A DNA stretch of 25,695 nt from JBDTNQ01 sp039933635. GTDB lineage: Bacteria; Acidobacteriota; Vicinamibacteria; Vicinamibacterales; SCN-69-37. Below the pieces are notes generated by a model. That model did no database searches and had not been told where the DNA came from. It worked only from the letters and a program-made list of their open reading frames with translations. Shown in pieces: positions 1-7,125 of this stretch. Each line of letters begins with the position of its first letter. Positions within the stretch are counted from its first letter, which is position 1. The DNA is taken from positions 1 to 25,695 of the forward strand of contig JBDTNQ010000064.1 of NCBI GenBank assembly GCA_039933635.1. Reading direction: 5' to 3'. A program made the translations under genes and the position numbers.

Positions 1-803
1 GGCAGGAAGGCGATCAGCCGCGCTTCGAGCGACGCCACGCTGCGGCCGTGCACGTCGAGACAGATCAAGGCCAAGCCCATGGCGGTCGCGGAGACTTCTT
101 CGCGCCATCGCGTCTCGATATACGCGAGACCGCGGGCTACCGTTGGATCGTCGCGCCGGTCTTGAAGCGCCAGCAGCGCCATCGCCGTCGTCGGGACGTA
201 GGCCCGCAAGTCCTGGTGCATCAAGGCCGCATTGCCGTAATTCCAGCCCCCATCACGGCACACACGATCGATCAAGAGACGCTCGGCCTCGGCGATCCGG
301 GCGTCCGCACCGGGCGGCGCGGTGCCGGCGCGCCGCGCGTGCTTCAGCGCCAGCAGCGCCCACGCGGTGGGCTCGACCCAGCTGAAGGTGGCCTCGACCC
401 ATGGCCATCCCTGAAGGCTGTTGTTCTGCGCAGACGTGCTGGTCTGCGGCGCCTGCACACCCTTGGTCGTGACAAGGACCGCGAGCAGCCGCTGCAGATC
501 CGCAGGCGCGACGAAGCGCGAGCGTACCGACCACGTGAAGGCCGCGAGCGCGTTGAAGGCGACGTTGATCGGCCAGCTCGCATCCTCGACAAGCCAGCCC
601 GTGGATTGCGACGCGCTCGTCAGAAACGCCGCGTGCGGCGCTGCCGCGTCGCCCGGTGCTTCGCCGAGCGCCAGCAACGTCCAGCAGGTGGGCTCGAGCC
701 GACTGGATTTTCCCGGGTAGTAGCCCCAACCGCCTGCCGCGTTCGCGCCCGAGGCCAACCTGTCACGCAGGACTGCTTGGGGCGTGGAACTGTCAAGTTT
801 CAC
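1..803 (-). CDS. Prenyltransferase/squalene-oxidase-repeat protein, 3' end missing
   Basis: About 267 residues are visible and the reading frame stays open to the left edge, so the C-terminus is missing. The start chosen is GTG at 801-803, preceded at a suitable distance by a purine-rich GAGGAAG. The protein has at least three alpha/alpha-barrel type repeats: one near residues 24-46 (GGWGYYPGKSSRLEPTCWTL), one near 130-150 (WPWVEATFSWVEPTAWALLA) and one near 185-215 (GGWNYGN followed by PTTAMALLAL). These resemble the QW-type repeats of squalene-hopene cyclases and protein prenyltransferase beta subunits. No DxDD cyclase acid motif is seen in the visible part, so it may be a non-cyclase member of the fold. 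No signal peptide is visible. Its substrate cannot be assigned. It is divergent from the DUF192 gene at 930. Confidence 0.75.
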   Translation of the reverse strand, partial: MKLDSSTPQAVLRDRLASGANAAGGWGYYPGKSSRLEPTCWTLLALGEAPGDAAAPHAAFLTSASQSTGWLVEDASWPINVAFNALAAFTWSVRSRFVAPADLQRLLAVLVTTKGVQAPQTSTSAQNNSLQGWPWVEATFSWVEPTAWALLALKHARRAGTAPPGADARIAEAERLLIDRVCRDGGWNYGNAALMHQDLRAYVPTTAMALLALQDRRDDPTVARGLAYIETRWREEVSATAMGLALICLDVHGRSVASLEARLIAFL

Positions 804-917
804 AGCGCGAGCTTCCTCTCAGGAGAGCCTGGGGAAGCTCAGGGGGCGGGAGAAGCGATGAGGGGTCTAGCGTAGTCTGCTGGTGTCGCCCATGCAACGA
901 CCGAACGGCGGCGCCTG

Positions 918-930
918 TAGACTCAGCCCG
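918..930 (+). promoter_or_regulatory. Candidate -10 for the DUF192 gene, possibly leaderless
   Basis: TAGACT at 918-923 is preceded by TG and matches TATAAT at four of six positions. It ends 6 nt before the GTG at 930, so transcription would begin at or next to the start codon. No Shine-Dalgarno sequence precedes the GTG. No convincing -35 was found. This is a weak call. Confidence 0.28.
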
Positions 931-1349
931 TGGCGCGGCCCCCGCATTTCCTCACGTCGATGCTGACCTCAGCCGGGACATGGCACCTCGTCGCGGGACG
1001 TCTCGCGCGGCCGATCGCCACGCGGATCGAGGGCGCGTTCGACGCCCAATCGCGCAGACGCGGCCTTCTGGGCCGTACCGGTCTGGCCGAGGGAGACGCG
1101 CTCGTGCTCATGCCCTCGGGCGCTGTGCATACGTTCGGGATGCAGTTCGCCATCGATGTCGTCTACGCGAAACGGGACGGACGCGTCATCAAGCTGCGTC
1201 GCTCCATGGTGCGCAATCGTTTGAGCGCGGCCCTGGGGGCATTTGCGGTGATTGAATTACCAGCCGGAACTATCGAGCGCACCGGACTGGCAGTGGGCGA
1301 CCAGCTCCAGCTGCGCGCCTCGGACGGGCCTGAAGCAGCCCGAACCTGA
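930..1349 (+). CDS. DUF192 family protein
   Basis: The protein has 139 residues with a GTG start; an in-frame ATG at 960 is an alternative that removes ten residues. Family features are visible: the early RRRGLLGRTGLAEGDALVLM segment, matching the R-GLMgR-L--geGMLF signature; then a HTFGMQFAIDVVY segment (family pattern fwM-nt-ipLDi-Fi); and a C-terminal VIELPAGTIERTGLAVGDQL (family pattern vLElpaG-ae--gi--Gd-v). DUF192 proteins are small beta-rich proteins of unknown biochemical role that are often exported. No clear signal peptide is seen here. The gene is convergent with ureG (49 bp gap) and divergent from the prenyltransferase-like gene. There is no Shine-Dalgarno sequence before either start. 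Confidence 0.8.
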   Translation: MARPPHFLTSMLTSAGTWHLVAGRLARPIATRIEGAFDAQSRRRGLLGRTGLAEGDALVLMPSGAVHTFGMQFAIDVVYAKRDGRVIKLRRSMVRNRLSAALGAFAVIELPAGTIERTGLAVGDQLQLRASDGPEAART

Positions 1350-1398
1350 AAGTCCCGGGTTCCACGGACGATTCAAATGGTCGGACGGCCCGGGCCCG

Positions 1399-2112
1399 TT
1401 AGGTCGCGGACACGCCCGTTGCCGCGCGCCACGACCCGAGGACGCGATCCGCAATCTCCCTCAGGCCGACGCCGTGCAGGACTTGCGCGAAGACGAACGG
1501 ACCGTCGCCGCGCATCTTTCTCGAGTCCCGTCCCATGACGCCGAGGTCGGCGCGTACGAGGGACGCGAGGTCCGTCTTGTTGATGATGAGCAAGTCCGAC
1601 TGGGTAATGCCCGGACCGCCCTTGCGCGGGATCTTGTCGCCGCCGGACACGTCGATGACGTAGATCGTGTAGTCCGCGAGCTCACGGCTGAATTGCGCCG
1701 CGAGATTGTCGCCGCCGCTCTCGACGAACAACAACTGCGGCTGGAACCTGTCCATCAACTGCTGCAGCGCATCCAGGTTCTGACTCACATCGTCGCGTAC
1801 CGCCGTGTGCGGACAGCCGCCGGTTTCGACGGCGGCAATCCGTTCGGGCGCGAGGGCCTCGTTGCGCACGAGGAACTCGGCGTCTTCCTTCGTGAAGATG
1901 TCGTTCGTGACGACGGCGAGGTTGTAGTCGTCACGCAAGAGCCGGCAAAGAGCCAGAAGGAGCGCAGTCTTGCCGCTCCCCACCGGGCCGCCGATGCCGA
2001 TCGTGAAGGCGCGTTCGTGGTAGTCGCGCGCGATCGGTGCGGGACGCTCATGAAACCGTCCTGGCGTGTCCGGGTCGTGGTCACGGTCGCGATTGTGCGA
2101 GTGGCGGTGCAT
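1399..2112 (-). CDS. ureG: Urease accessory GTPase UreG
   Basis: The protein has 237 residues and is a SIMIBI-class GTPase that couples GTP hydrolysis to nickel insertion into apo-urease with UreD and UreF. The P-loop GPVGSGKT lies at about 42-49. The invariant Cys-Pro-His metal site is at 100-102 in ETGGCPHTAVRDD, and the guanine-specificity motif NKTD follows in LLIINKTDLA. The first 35 residues are an acidic, His-rich extension (His 2, 4, 6, 12, 21 and 32, with alternating Arg/Asp), making the protein longer than the common form of about 205 residues. It starts 6 nt after the ureF stop with GAGGA upstream of the ATG, so it is the last gene of the urease operon. The His-rich tail may bind nickel, which matters because ureE is not in this cluster. 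Confidence 0.97.
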   Translation of the reverse strand: MHRHSHNRDRDHDPDTPGRFHERPAPIARDYHERAFTIGIGGPVGSGKTALLLALCRLLRDDYNLAVVTNDIFTKEDAEFLVRNEALAPERIAAVETGGCPHTAVRDDVSQNLDALQQLMDRFQPQLLFVESGGDNLAAQFSRELADYTIYVIDVSGGDKIPRKGGPGITQSDLLIINKTDLASLVRADLGVMGRDSRKMRGDGPFVFAQVLHGVGLREIADRVLGSWRAATGVSAT

Positions 2113-2118
2113 GGGTCC

Positions 2119-2787
2119 TCAGGATTGAAAGAGGCGTGAGTACAGCCGATCGTGCCCGGCCTGCAGCAGATCGATGAGCGGAGAGGGCTGCGCGAGATCC
2201 CCCTCGTCGAACTGCGCGCATCGGGCGAGCACGCGATCCATCTCCGGAGCGGACTCAGCCTGGATCCGCTGCACTTCGTAGCTGCCGGCGATGCCCAGGC
2301 GAACCGCGGCCGACAGCACGCCTCGGGCGGCGAGGTACAGCACCAGACGCTGGACGACCCACAGCGGCGCGCCGACGTGGCGAAGCGCCACACCCGTGAC
2401 CGGGCCCAGGTGCGCATAGCCGGCGCGGGCGGTTCGATCGAATGCGGCAATCGCATCACCGCGCCACACGCGCGCACACGTCGCCACCAGCGTCCGGCCC
2501 TGTACGCGGCTGGCGCGGTTGGCGACGGGGTTCGTGAGAAACACGTTCGCCAGTCGATCCAGATCCGGGAATCGCTCAGGGGATCGATACGCGGCGTTGA
2601 CGAGCGGCATGACGCCGTGCCCCGCCTGCAGCAAGCTCCCGCGCAAGAATGCGCGCAGCGCCGGGGCGTCTGGGACCTCACCCTGCTGGTGCGCCGCCTC
2701 GAGGCCAAACGAGTGCGCAAACGACCCGGTCGGGAACGCCGAGTCCGCCAACTGCCAGACAAGCCATTCGGAAAAGGGTGCAGGCAT
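2119..2787 (-). CDS. ureF: Urease accessory protein UreF
   Basis: The protein has 222 residues and is an all-helical urease chaperone that bridges UreD-urease and UreG and gates GTPase activation. The N-terminal hallmark WQLADSAFPTGSFAHSFGLE matches the UreF signature (lqlaDsafPiGgFahSnGLE). A GVLSAAVRLG segment and a C-terminal QPSPLIDLLQAGHDRLYSRL stretch also fit. The start is set to the ATG at 2785-2787 because GAGGG lies seven bases upstream; a GTG one codon earlier would be too close. The gene precedes ureG by 6 nt. Upstream, 141 bp separate it from the oppositely oriented PEBP gene, so ureF and ureG are physically split from ureC and may need their own promoter. Confidence 0.95.
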   Translation of the reverse strand: MPAPFSEWLVWQLADSAFPTGSFAHSFGLEAAHQQGEVPDAPALRAFLRGSLLQAGHGVMPLVNAAYRSPERFPDLDRLANVFLTNPVANRASRVQGRTLVATCARVWRGDAIAAFDRTARAGYAHLGPVTGVALRHVGAPLWVVQRLVLYLAARGVLSAAVRLGIAGSYEVQRIQAESAPEMDRVLARCAQFDEGDLAQPSPLIDLLQAGHDRLYSRLFQS

Positions 2788-2931
2788 CACGCGCCCTCGA
2801 AGTTGGCGCCGCGGTCAGCCCCGATGGCGCCCGGTGCCGGCTGGCGCTTCCGTGGCATTTTCCGTAAATTGGCTCGCGTGAGTTCGTTCATGGTCCGAGC
2901 GGCTCGATCGTCTTTGAAGGAGTCTTGCGTC

Positions 2932-3480
2932 ATGCGTACCTCGCTATCCCTGCTCGCGCTGCTGACGATCGGGGCACTGGCTCCGGCCTCTGCCCAGACC
3001 AAGGGATTCGTGCTGTCGAGTCCGGACATCAAGACCGGCACGATCGCGCTCCCGCAGGTCTTCAACAGCTTCGGTTGCACCGGCGGCAACGTGTCACCGC
3101 AGTTGGTCTGGAGCGGTGCACCACAGGGCACCAAGAGCTTCGTGCTCACCATGTTCGACCCCGACGCGCCCACGGGCTCCGGCTTCTGGCACTGGGTTGT
3201 TGCCAACATTCCCCCGGCGACGACTGGCATTCCGGCCGGCGCGAGCAGGACGCCGAAGATGCCGGCCGGTGCTCTCGAATCGCGAACCGATTTCGGCGCG
3301 CCTGGCTACGGCGGCCCCTGCCCACCACCCGGCCCCGCGCATCGGTACGTCTTCACGCTCTTCGCGCTGAAGGTGGACACGATCGACGTCACCGCCGACT
3401 CGAGCGGCGCCCTCGTCGGTTTCAATACGCGCGCGAACAGTCTCGGGACGGCGACGTTCACCGCGAAGTACGGACGCTGA
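2932..3480 (+). CDS. Secreted YbhB/YbcL-type PEBP family protein
   Basis: The protein has 182 residues. The ATG at 2932 is preceded by GAAGGAG at 2916-2922. Residues 1-21 form a Sec signal peptide (hydrophobic SLLALLTIGALAP, then ASA-Q cleavage), so the product is probably periplasmic. The PEBP ligand-site motif DPDAPTGSGFWHWVVANIP is intact. The second conserved region follows as GAPGYGGPCPPPGPAHRYVF, a match to bacterial PEBP sequences (GY-GPcPP-G-HrY-f). Bacterial members are related to eukaryotic Raf kinase inhibitor protein, but their role is unknown. The gene lies inside the urease cluster on the opposite strand, divergent from ureF and convergent with ureC (30 bp gap). The frame stays open upstream to 2152, but that part is antisense to ureF and was rejected. 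Confidence 0.93.
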   Translation: MRTSLSLLALLTIGALAPASAQTKGFVLSSPDIKTGTIALPQVFNSFGCTGGNVSPQLVWSGAPQGTKSFVLTMFDPDAPTGSGFWHWVVANIPPATTGIPAGASRTPKMPAGALESRTDFGAPGYGGPCPPPGPAHRYVFTLFALKVDTIDVTADSSGALVGFNTRANSLGTATFTAKYGR

Positions 3481-3510
3481 CGTGAACGAGTGTCGCTCTG
3501 CCCGGTCTCT

Positions 3511-5226
3511 TCAGAACAGAAAGTATCTCTGGGCCAGCGGCAACACGACCGCCGGTGACGCTCTCATCTCCTCCCCATCCGCGGTCACGACGTACGTCTC
3601 CGCATCGACGCGGATCACCGGCAGCGCATCGTTGAGCTTCATGTCGCGCTTGCCGATGGTGCGGCAGCCTTTGACGGCCGTCGCGCGCTTGGTGAGGACA
3701 TAGCGCTCGCCGACGCCGGCGTCGCGGGCGGCCGACGACACGAACGCCAGCGACGTCGCACCGGTGGCGCGGCCATAGGCGCCGAACATGGGGCGCATCA
3801 TGAGCGGTTGCGGCGTCGGAATCGACGCGTTCGGGTCACCCATCTGCGCCCACGCGATGAACCCGCCTTTGATCACGAGCTCGGGCTTGACGCCGAAGAA
3901 TGCCGGCTTCCAGAGCACGAGGTCCGCGAGTTTCCCGACCTCGACCGAGCCGATTTCGTGCGCCACACCGTGCGTCAGCGCGGGATTGATCGTGTATTTG
4001 GCGATGTAGCGGCGAATGCGCAGATTGTCATTGGCGCCCTGTTCGCCGGCCAGCTTTCCGCGCTCGGCGCGCATCTTGTGCGCGGTCTGCCATGTGCGGC
4101 AGATGACTTCACCCACCCGCCCCATGGCCTGACTGTCGCTCGACATCATGCTGATCGCACCGAGGTCGTGCAGGACGTCCTCGGCCGCAATCGTCTCGCC
4201 GCGGATGCGGCTCTCAGCGAACGCCACATCCTCCGGGATGTTCTTGTCGAGGTGGTGACACACCATCAGCATGTCCAGGTGCTCGTCGAGCGTATTGACG
4301 GTGTACGGTCTTGTCGGATTCGTCGAGCTCGGAAGCACGTTGGACTCGCCGCACACACGGATGATGTCCGGCGCGTGTCCGCCACCGGCGCCCTCCGTGT
4401 GGTAGGTGTGAATCGTGCGCCCCTTGAACGCGGCGATGGAATCGTCGACGTAGCCCGATTCGTTGAGCGTATCGGTGTGAATGGCCACCTGCACGTCGTA
4501 CCGATCCGCCACCGACAGGCAGCAGTCGATGGCCGCGGGCGTCGAGCCCCAGTCCTCGTGCAGCTTCAGGCCGATGGCGCCGCCGCGAATCTGCTCGTCG
4601 AGGCCCGCGGGCAAGGACGAGTTGCCCTTGCCGAGAAACCCGAAGTTCATCGGCAACGTGTCGGTCGCCTGCAGCATCAGCTCGATGTGTCGCGAGCCGG
4701 GCGTGCAGGTCGTGGCGTTCGTGCCCGTCGCCGGCCCCGTGCCACCGCCGATGAACGTCGTGACACCGCTCGCCAGCGCGTCGTACACCTGCTGTGGGCA
4801 GATGTAGTGAATGTGCGAATCGATGCCGCCCGCGGTGAGGATCTGCCCTTCACCGGCAATGGCCTCGGTCGTGGCGCCCACGACCATCCCGGGCGTGACG
4901 CCCGCCATGACGTCGGGATTACCCGCCTTGCCGATCCCGGCAATGCGCCCGTTCTTGATACCGACATCGGCCTTCCGCACACCGGTCCAGTCGATAATCA
5001 GCGCGTTGGTAATGACGCAATCGAGGGCATCGGCCTCGGACACACCGCTCGCCTGCCCCATTCCGTCGCGCAACACCTTGCCGCCACCAAACTTGCACTC
5101 GTCGCCATACACGGTCGCGTCACTCTCGACCTCCGCGACGAGGCCGGTGTCACCGAGACAGACGCGATCACCGGTCGTGGGACCGTAAATGTCGAGGTAG
5201 TGACGACGATTGATGAGGTGGGGCAT
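3511..5226 (-). CDS. ureC: Urease subunit alpha, catalytic
   Basis: The protein has 571 residues and catalyses urea hydrolysis to ammonia and carbamate in the cytoplasm. The full bi-nickel site is visible: His138 and His140 in DSHIHYICPQQ, the carbamylated Lys221 in GLKLHEDWGSTP, His250 in VAIHTD, His276 in TYHTEG and Asp364 in MMSSDSQAMG. The mobile-flap Cys323 and His324 are in MVCHHLDKN. All positions are offset by about +4 from the Klebsiella enzyme and the length is typical, so it should be active. It follows the ureA-ureB fusion after 103 bp containing a degenerate heptamer-like repeat, and no good Shine-Dalgarno precedes its ATG. Downstream it is convergent with the PEBP gene. Confidence 0.98.
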   Translation of the reverse strand: MPHLINRRHYLDIYGPTTGDRVCLGDTGLVAEVESDATVYGDECKFGGGKVLRDGMGQASGVSEADALDCVITNALIIDWTGVRKADVGIKNGRIAGIGKAGNPDVMAGVTPGMVVGATTEAIAGEGQILTAGGIDSHIHYICPQQVYDALASGVTTFIGGGTGPATGTNATTCTPGSRHIELMLQATDTLPMNFGFLGKGNSSLPAGLDEQIRGGAIGLKLHEDWGSTPAAIDCCLSVADRYDVQVAIHTDTLNESGYVDDSIAAFKGRTIHTYHTEGAGGGHAPDIIRVCGESNVLPSSTNPTRPYTVNTLDEHLDMLMVCHHLDKNIPEDVAFAESRIRGETIAAEDVLHDLGAISMMSSDSQAMGRVGEVICRTWQTAHKMRAERGKLAGEQGANDNLRIRRYIAKYTINPALTHGVAHEIGSVEVGKLADLVLWKPAFFGVKPELVIKGGFIAWAQMGDPNASIPTPQPLMMRPMFGAYGRATGATSLAFVSSAARDAGVGERYVLTKRATAVKGCRTIGKRDMKLNDALPVIRVDAETYVVTADGEEMRASPAVVLPLAQRYFLF

Positions 5227-5230
5227 CAGG

Positions 5231-5296
5231 AGGTTCCGGGTTCTGGGGTTCTGGGTTCTGGGGTTCCGGTTCTAGGTTCTAGGTTCTGGAGTTCGG
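5231..5296. repeat. Degenerate 7-8 bp tandem repeat upstream of ureC
   Basis: About nine head-to-tail units of the form GGTTCTG, GGGTTCTG, GGTTCCG or GGTTCTA fill most of the ureAB-ureC gap (on the ureC strand: CAGAACC, CTAGAACC and so on). The unit length alternates between 7 and 8 bp. The array ends 5 bp from the ureC start codon. Confidence 0.85.
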
Positions 5297-5319
5297 CTCC
5301 GCGTTCTCAGTCCGTGGAG

Positions 5320-5341
5320 CCCCGGACCTTCAGGTCCGGGG
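5320..5341. repeat. Perfect palindrome at the 3' end of ureAB
   Basis: CCCCGGACCT and AGGTCCGGGG form a perfect 10 bp inverted repeat around a TC centre. The stop codon and last codons of the urease fusion (VPRT-stop) lie inside it. In the ureAB-ureC mRNA it would form a strong GC hairpin. It has no T-tract, so it is not a canonical terminator. Confidence 0.85.
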
Positions 5342-6076
5342 TACAGCCGCCAGCCGCCGTCGCGTCTCATCAGTCACTGGTCCATTCGCCAGCCCTATGC
5401 CGCCGCGAATCACCTTGTCGCCGGCGATCGCCACCAGCTGAACGGTCTTCGTCTCACCGGGCTCGAACCGCACGGCCGTACCGGCAGGAATATCGAGGCG
5501 CAGGCCGTACGACGACGCGCGATCGAAGATGAGCGCGGTGTTCGTTTCGACGAAGTGATAGTGGCTGCCCACCTGAATCGGGCGGTCGCCCGTGTTGGTC
5601 ACTGCCAGGGCCATGTGCGAACGACCCGCGTTGAGCTCGATCGTGCCATCCGCCGCGACTGAGGCCCCGGGAGCCCCGTCAACTGGCGAGGCCGGTTTGC
5701 CGACGAAGGCTCCATCCTTCGCAAGGCCGTCGAGAAAGCTGCCGTAGAGGGCCAGCGCGCGATCGCCACGCTCGGCGACGATCGGGTGATGGACGGTGAC
5801 GAGCTTGGTGCCGTCGGGAAACGTGCCTTCGACCTGGACCTCGTCGATCATGTCGGCCACGCCGTCCATGACATCCGCGCGGCCCAGCAGCTGGCGTCCC
5901 AGATCCATGAGCTCGGCCACACTGCGGCCATCCCGAATGAACTCGAGCAACTGCGTCGCGATGAGCGCCACCGCCTCCGGGTAGTTGAGCCGCAGACCGC
6001 GCGCCAGGCGCTTCTGCGCCAGCACACCAGCCTGATGCAGCACGAGCTTGTCGAGTTCACGAGGCGTCAGATGCAT
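5330..6076 (-). CDS. ureAB: Fused urease gamma-beta subunit (UreA-UreB)
   Basis: The protein has 248 residues. The UreA-like gamma domain is at about 1-99 (MHLTPRELDKL to DGTKLVTVHHPI). A linker of about 44 residues follows, then the UreB-like beta domain at about 144-248 (GTIELNAGR, then PIQVGSHYHFVETN, RLDIPAGTAVRFEPGE and the end). These two small subunits surround the UreC active site in the (alpha-beta-gamma)3 complex. A fusion of this kind is known from Helicobacter-type ureases. The ATG at 6074-6076 was chosen over a longer frame because it begins the conserved gamma-subunit N-terminus and has GGTGA upstream. It lies 4 nt after the ureD stop, so the two are probably co-translated. Confidence 0.96.
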   Translation of the reverse strand: MHLTPRELDKLVLHQAGVLAQKRLARGLRLNYPEAVALIATQLLEFIRDGRSVAELMDLGRQLLGRADVMDGVADMIDEVQVEGTFPDGTKLVTVHHPIVAERGDRALALYGSFLDGLAKDGAFVGKPASPVDGAPGASVAADGTIELNAGRSHMALAVTNTGDRPIQVGSHYHFVETNTALIFDRASSYGLRLDIPAGTAVRFEPGETKTVQLVAIAGDKVIRGGIGLANGPVTDETRRRLAAVPRT

Positions 6077-6080
6077 GAGG

Positions 6081-6932
6081 TCACCATTTGCGCGTCCACG
6101 GATCGTCACCGAGGACTGCGGGCAGAAAGTCCAGCGCGCCACGGATGACGCGGCCGACGTCTTCGACCGTCCGGCCGGCGATGCGTAGGAGCACACCGGC
6201 GTCGGTCAGCGGCGCCACGGCGATGAGCATGTCGGCGGTACGCTCGACGGCGCGCGTCGCAGTAGCGGCAAGCAAGCGGTCGCACGGTTCACGAAATGCG
6301 CGGCCGACGATGGCGACGGTGGCGAGCACATCAAACCGACCGAAGCGCTCCGCCAGCGCGTCGTCCGCGGCGTCCAACGTCATCGCGTCGTAGCAGACCA
6401 CATCGCCGTCGACGCGAATCGCGAGGCGGGTGCGGTAGGCATCGAACGCCCAACGTTCGCCGCGGGCACGCCGGCCCGACGTCATCCAGTCGAGACACAC
6501 GAGCGCGGAATCCGACGCGAGATCGAACTGTTGCGACTGCCGGTAGCTCGACCCCGCGAAGCACACGACCGGATCGGGCAGGACCACCAGCAGCGCGCCG
6601 CGCCCCACCCGCCCGAGGAGCAACGTGCTCGACCCGCGAGGCGATCGATACACCTTCGTCGACGCCTGACTCGACAGCAGCGCCGACGCGCCGTCGCCGA
6701 TCTCGATATCGAGCGCGATGGCATCGCCATCCACGAGGCCACCCCCGTAGGTCGAGGTGAACACCCAGGCGGCCCGTCCGTGATTGCGTGGCGTGAGGAG
6801 CTTGAGCGGGCTCGTCGCCCGCGCGCGCGTGACGACGCTTCTGGCATTCACACGGGTGACGCACAATTCGCCGGCGCCGGCGACGGCAAGGGATGGATCG
6901 ACAGAAATGTCGAACGTTGCGGGCGCAAGCAC
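6081..6932 (-). CDS. ureD: Urease accessory protein UreD (UreH)
   Basis: The protein has 283 residues and is a chaperone that binds apo-urease directly and recruits UreF and UreG for nickel delivery. It is recognised by the UreD core: SPLKLLTPRNHGRAAWVFTS, then TYGGGLVDGDAIALDIEIG, ASTKVYRS, and a C-terminal section with the conserved FREPCDRLL region. The start is a GTG at 6930-6932; no ATG precedes the conserved part. It is the first gene of the urease operon and ends 4 nt before ureAB. Its upstream region, shared with the divergent threonine promoter, holds two palindromes (6950-6987). No strong promoter was identified on this strand. Confidence 0.95.
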   Translation of the reverse strand: MLAPATFDISVDPSLAVAGAGELCVTRVNARSVVTRARATSPLKLLTPRNHGRAAWVFTSTYGGGLVDGDAIALDIEIGDGASALLSSQASTKVYRSPRGSSTLLLGRVGRGALLVVLPDPVVCFAGSSYRQSQQFDLASDSALVCLDWMTSGRRARGERWAFDAYRTRLAIRVDGDVVCYDAMTLDAADDALAERFGRFDVLATVAIVGRAFREPCDRLLAATATRAVERTADMLIAVAPLTDAGVLLRIAGRTVEDVGRVIRGALDFLPAVLGDDPWTRKW

Positions 6933-6949
6933 GCGAACAGTCTAAGAGA

Positions 6950-6987
6950 CCGGGTGTGGAAGTGCTACACCCGGACTCTCAGAGTCC
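6950..6987. repeat. Two stacked palindromes between ureD and the thr promoter
   Basis: CCGGGTGT (6950-6957) and ACACCCGG (6967-6974) form an 8 bp perfect inverted repeat with a 9 nt loop. Sharing its last GG, GGACTCT-C-AGAGTCC (6973-6987) forms a second perfect palindrome. The left flank carries the 9-mer AGACCGGGT found in three other gaps of this window. The second palindrome ends 5 bp before the thr -35 element, so an operator role is possible, but a REP-like origin is equally likely. Confidence 0.8.
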
Positions 6988-6992
6988 GCTAT

Positions 6993-7022
6993 TTGCCTGC
7001 CTCCCCCCACCCGACCTATACT
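6993..7022 (+). promoter_or_regulatory. Promoter of the threonine operon
   Basis: The -35 is TTGCCT at 6993-6998 (four of six matches), the spacer is 18 bp, and the -10 is TATACT at 7017-7022 (five of six). Predicted initiation at about 7028-7033 falls at or just before the leader-peptide ATG (7033), so the leader transcript would have almost no 5' UTR. Confidence 0.6.
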
Positions 7023-7032
7023 TTTGTGGTTT

Positions 7033-7125
7033 ATGGCGACTCAAATCACCACGGGCACGATGACGCGGATGCGCACGAAGCGGAGCATCCCGGCCGGTGG
7101 TGTTGTGGCTCTGGTTCAGCAGTAG
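7033..7125 (+). CDS. thrL: Threonine-rich operon leader peptide (thrL-like)
   Basis: This is a 30-residue ORF, ATG to TAG, that begins MATQITTGTMTRMRT and ends VALVQQ. Six of its first fifteen codons are Thr (positions 3, 6, 7, 9, 11, 15), with Ile at 5 and 19. It lies 91 bp before thrB and its stop is 28 bp before an intrinsic terminator, the arrangement of the enterobacterial thr leader. Its role would be regulatory: ribosome position on the Thr codons senses charged tRNA-Thr. The sequence is unlike E. coli ThrL apart from Thr/Ile enrichment. No Shine-Dalgarno is present, and the promoter position suggests leaderless translation. Confidence 0.8.
   Translation: MATQITTGTMTRMRTKRSIPAGGVVALVQQ

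Noticed and set aside
1350..1398. Terminator in the DUF192-ureG convergent gap
   Set aside because: GC-rich CCCGGG repeats are present, but there is no clean stem followed by a T-tract in either direction.
1252..2139. Plus-strand ORF of 295 residues across ureG
   Set aside because: It is the antisense shadow of ureG, with low complexity and no family resemblance.
2152..3480. Long 442-residue frame containing the PEBP gene
   Set aside because: Only the part from 2932 has a signal peptide, a Shine-Dalgarno and family motifs; the upstream part is antisense to ureF.
5231..5296. CRISPR array
   Set aside because: The units are 7-8 bp and head-to-tail with no spacers, and no cas gene is present.
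3808..5532. Plus-strand ORF of 574 residues across ureC
   Set aside because: It is antisense to the well-conserved ureC, is Arg/His/Ala-rich with no recognisable domain, and arises from the lack of stops in GC-rich DNA.
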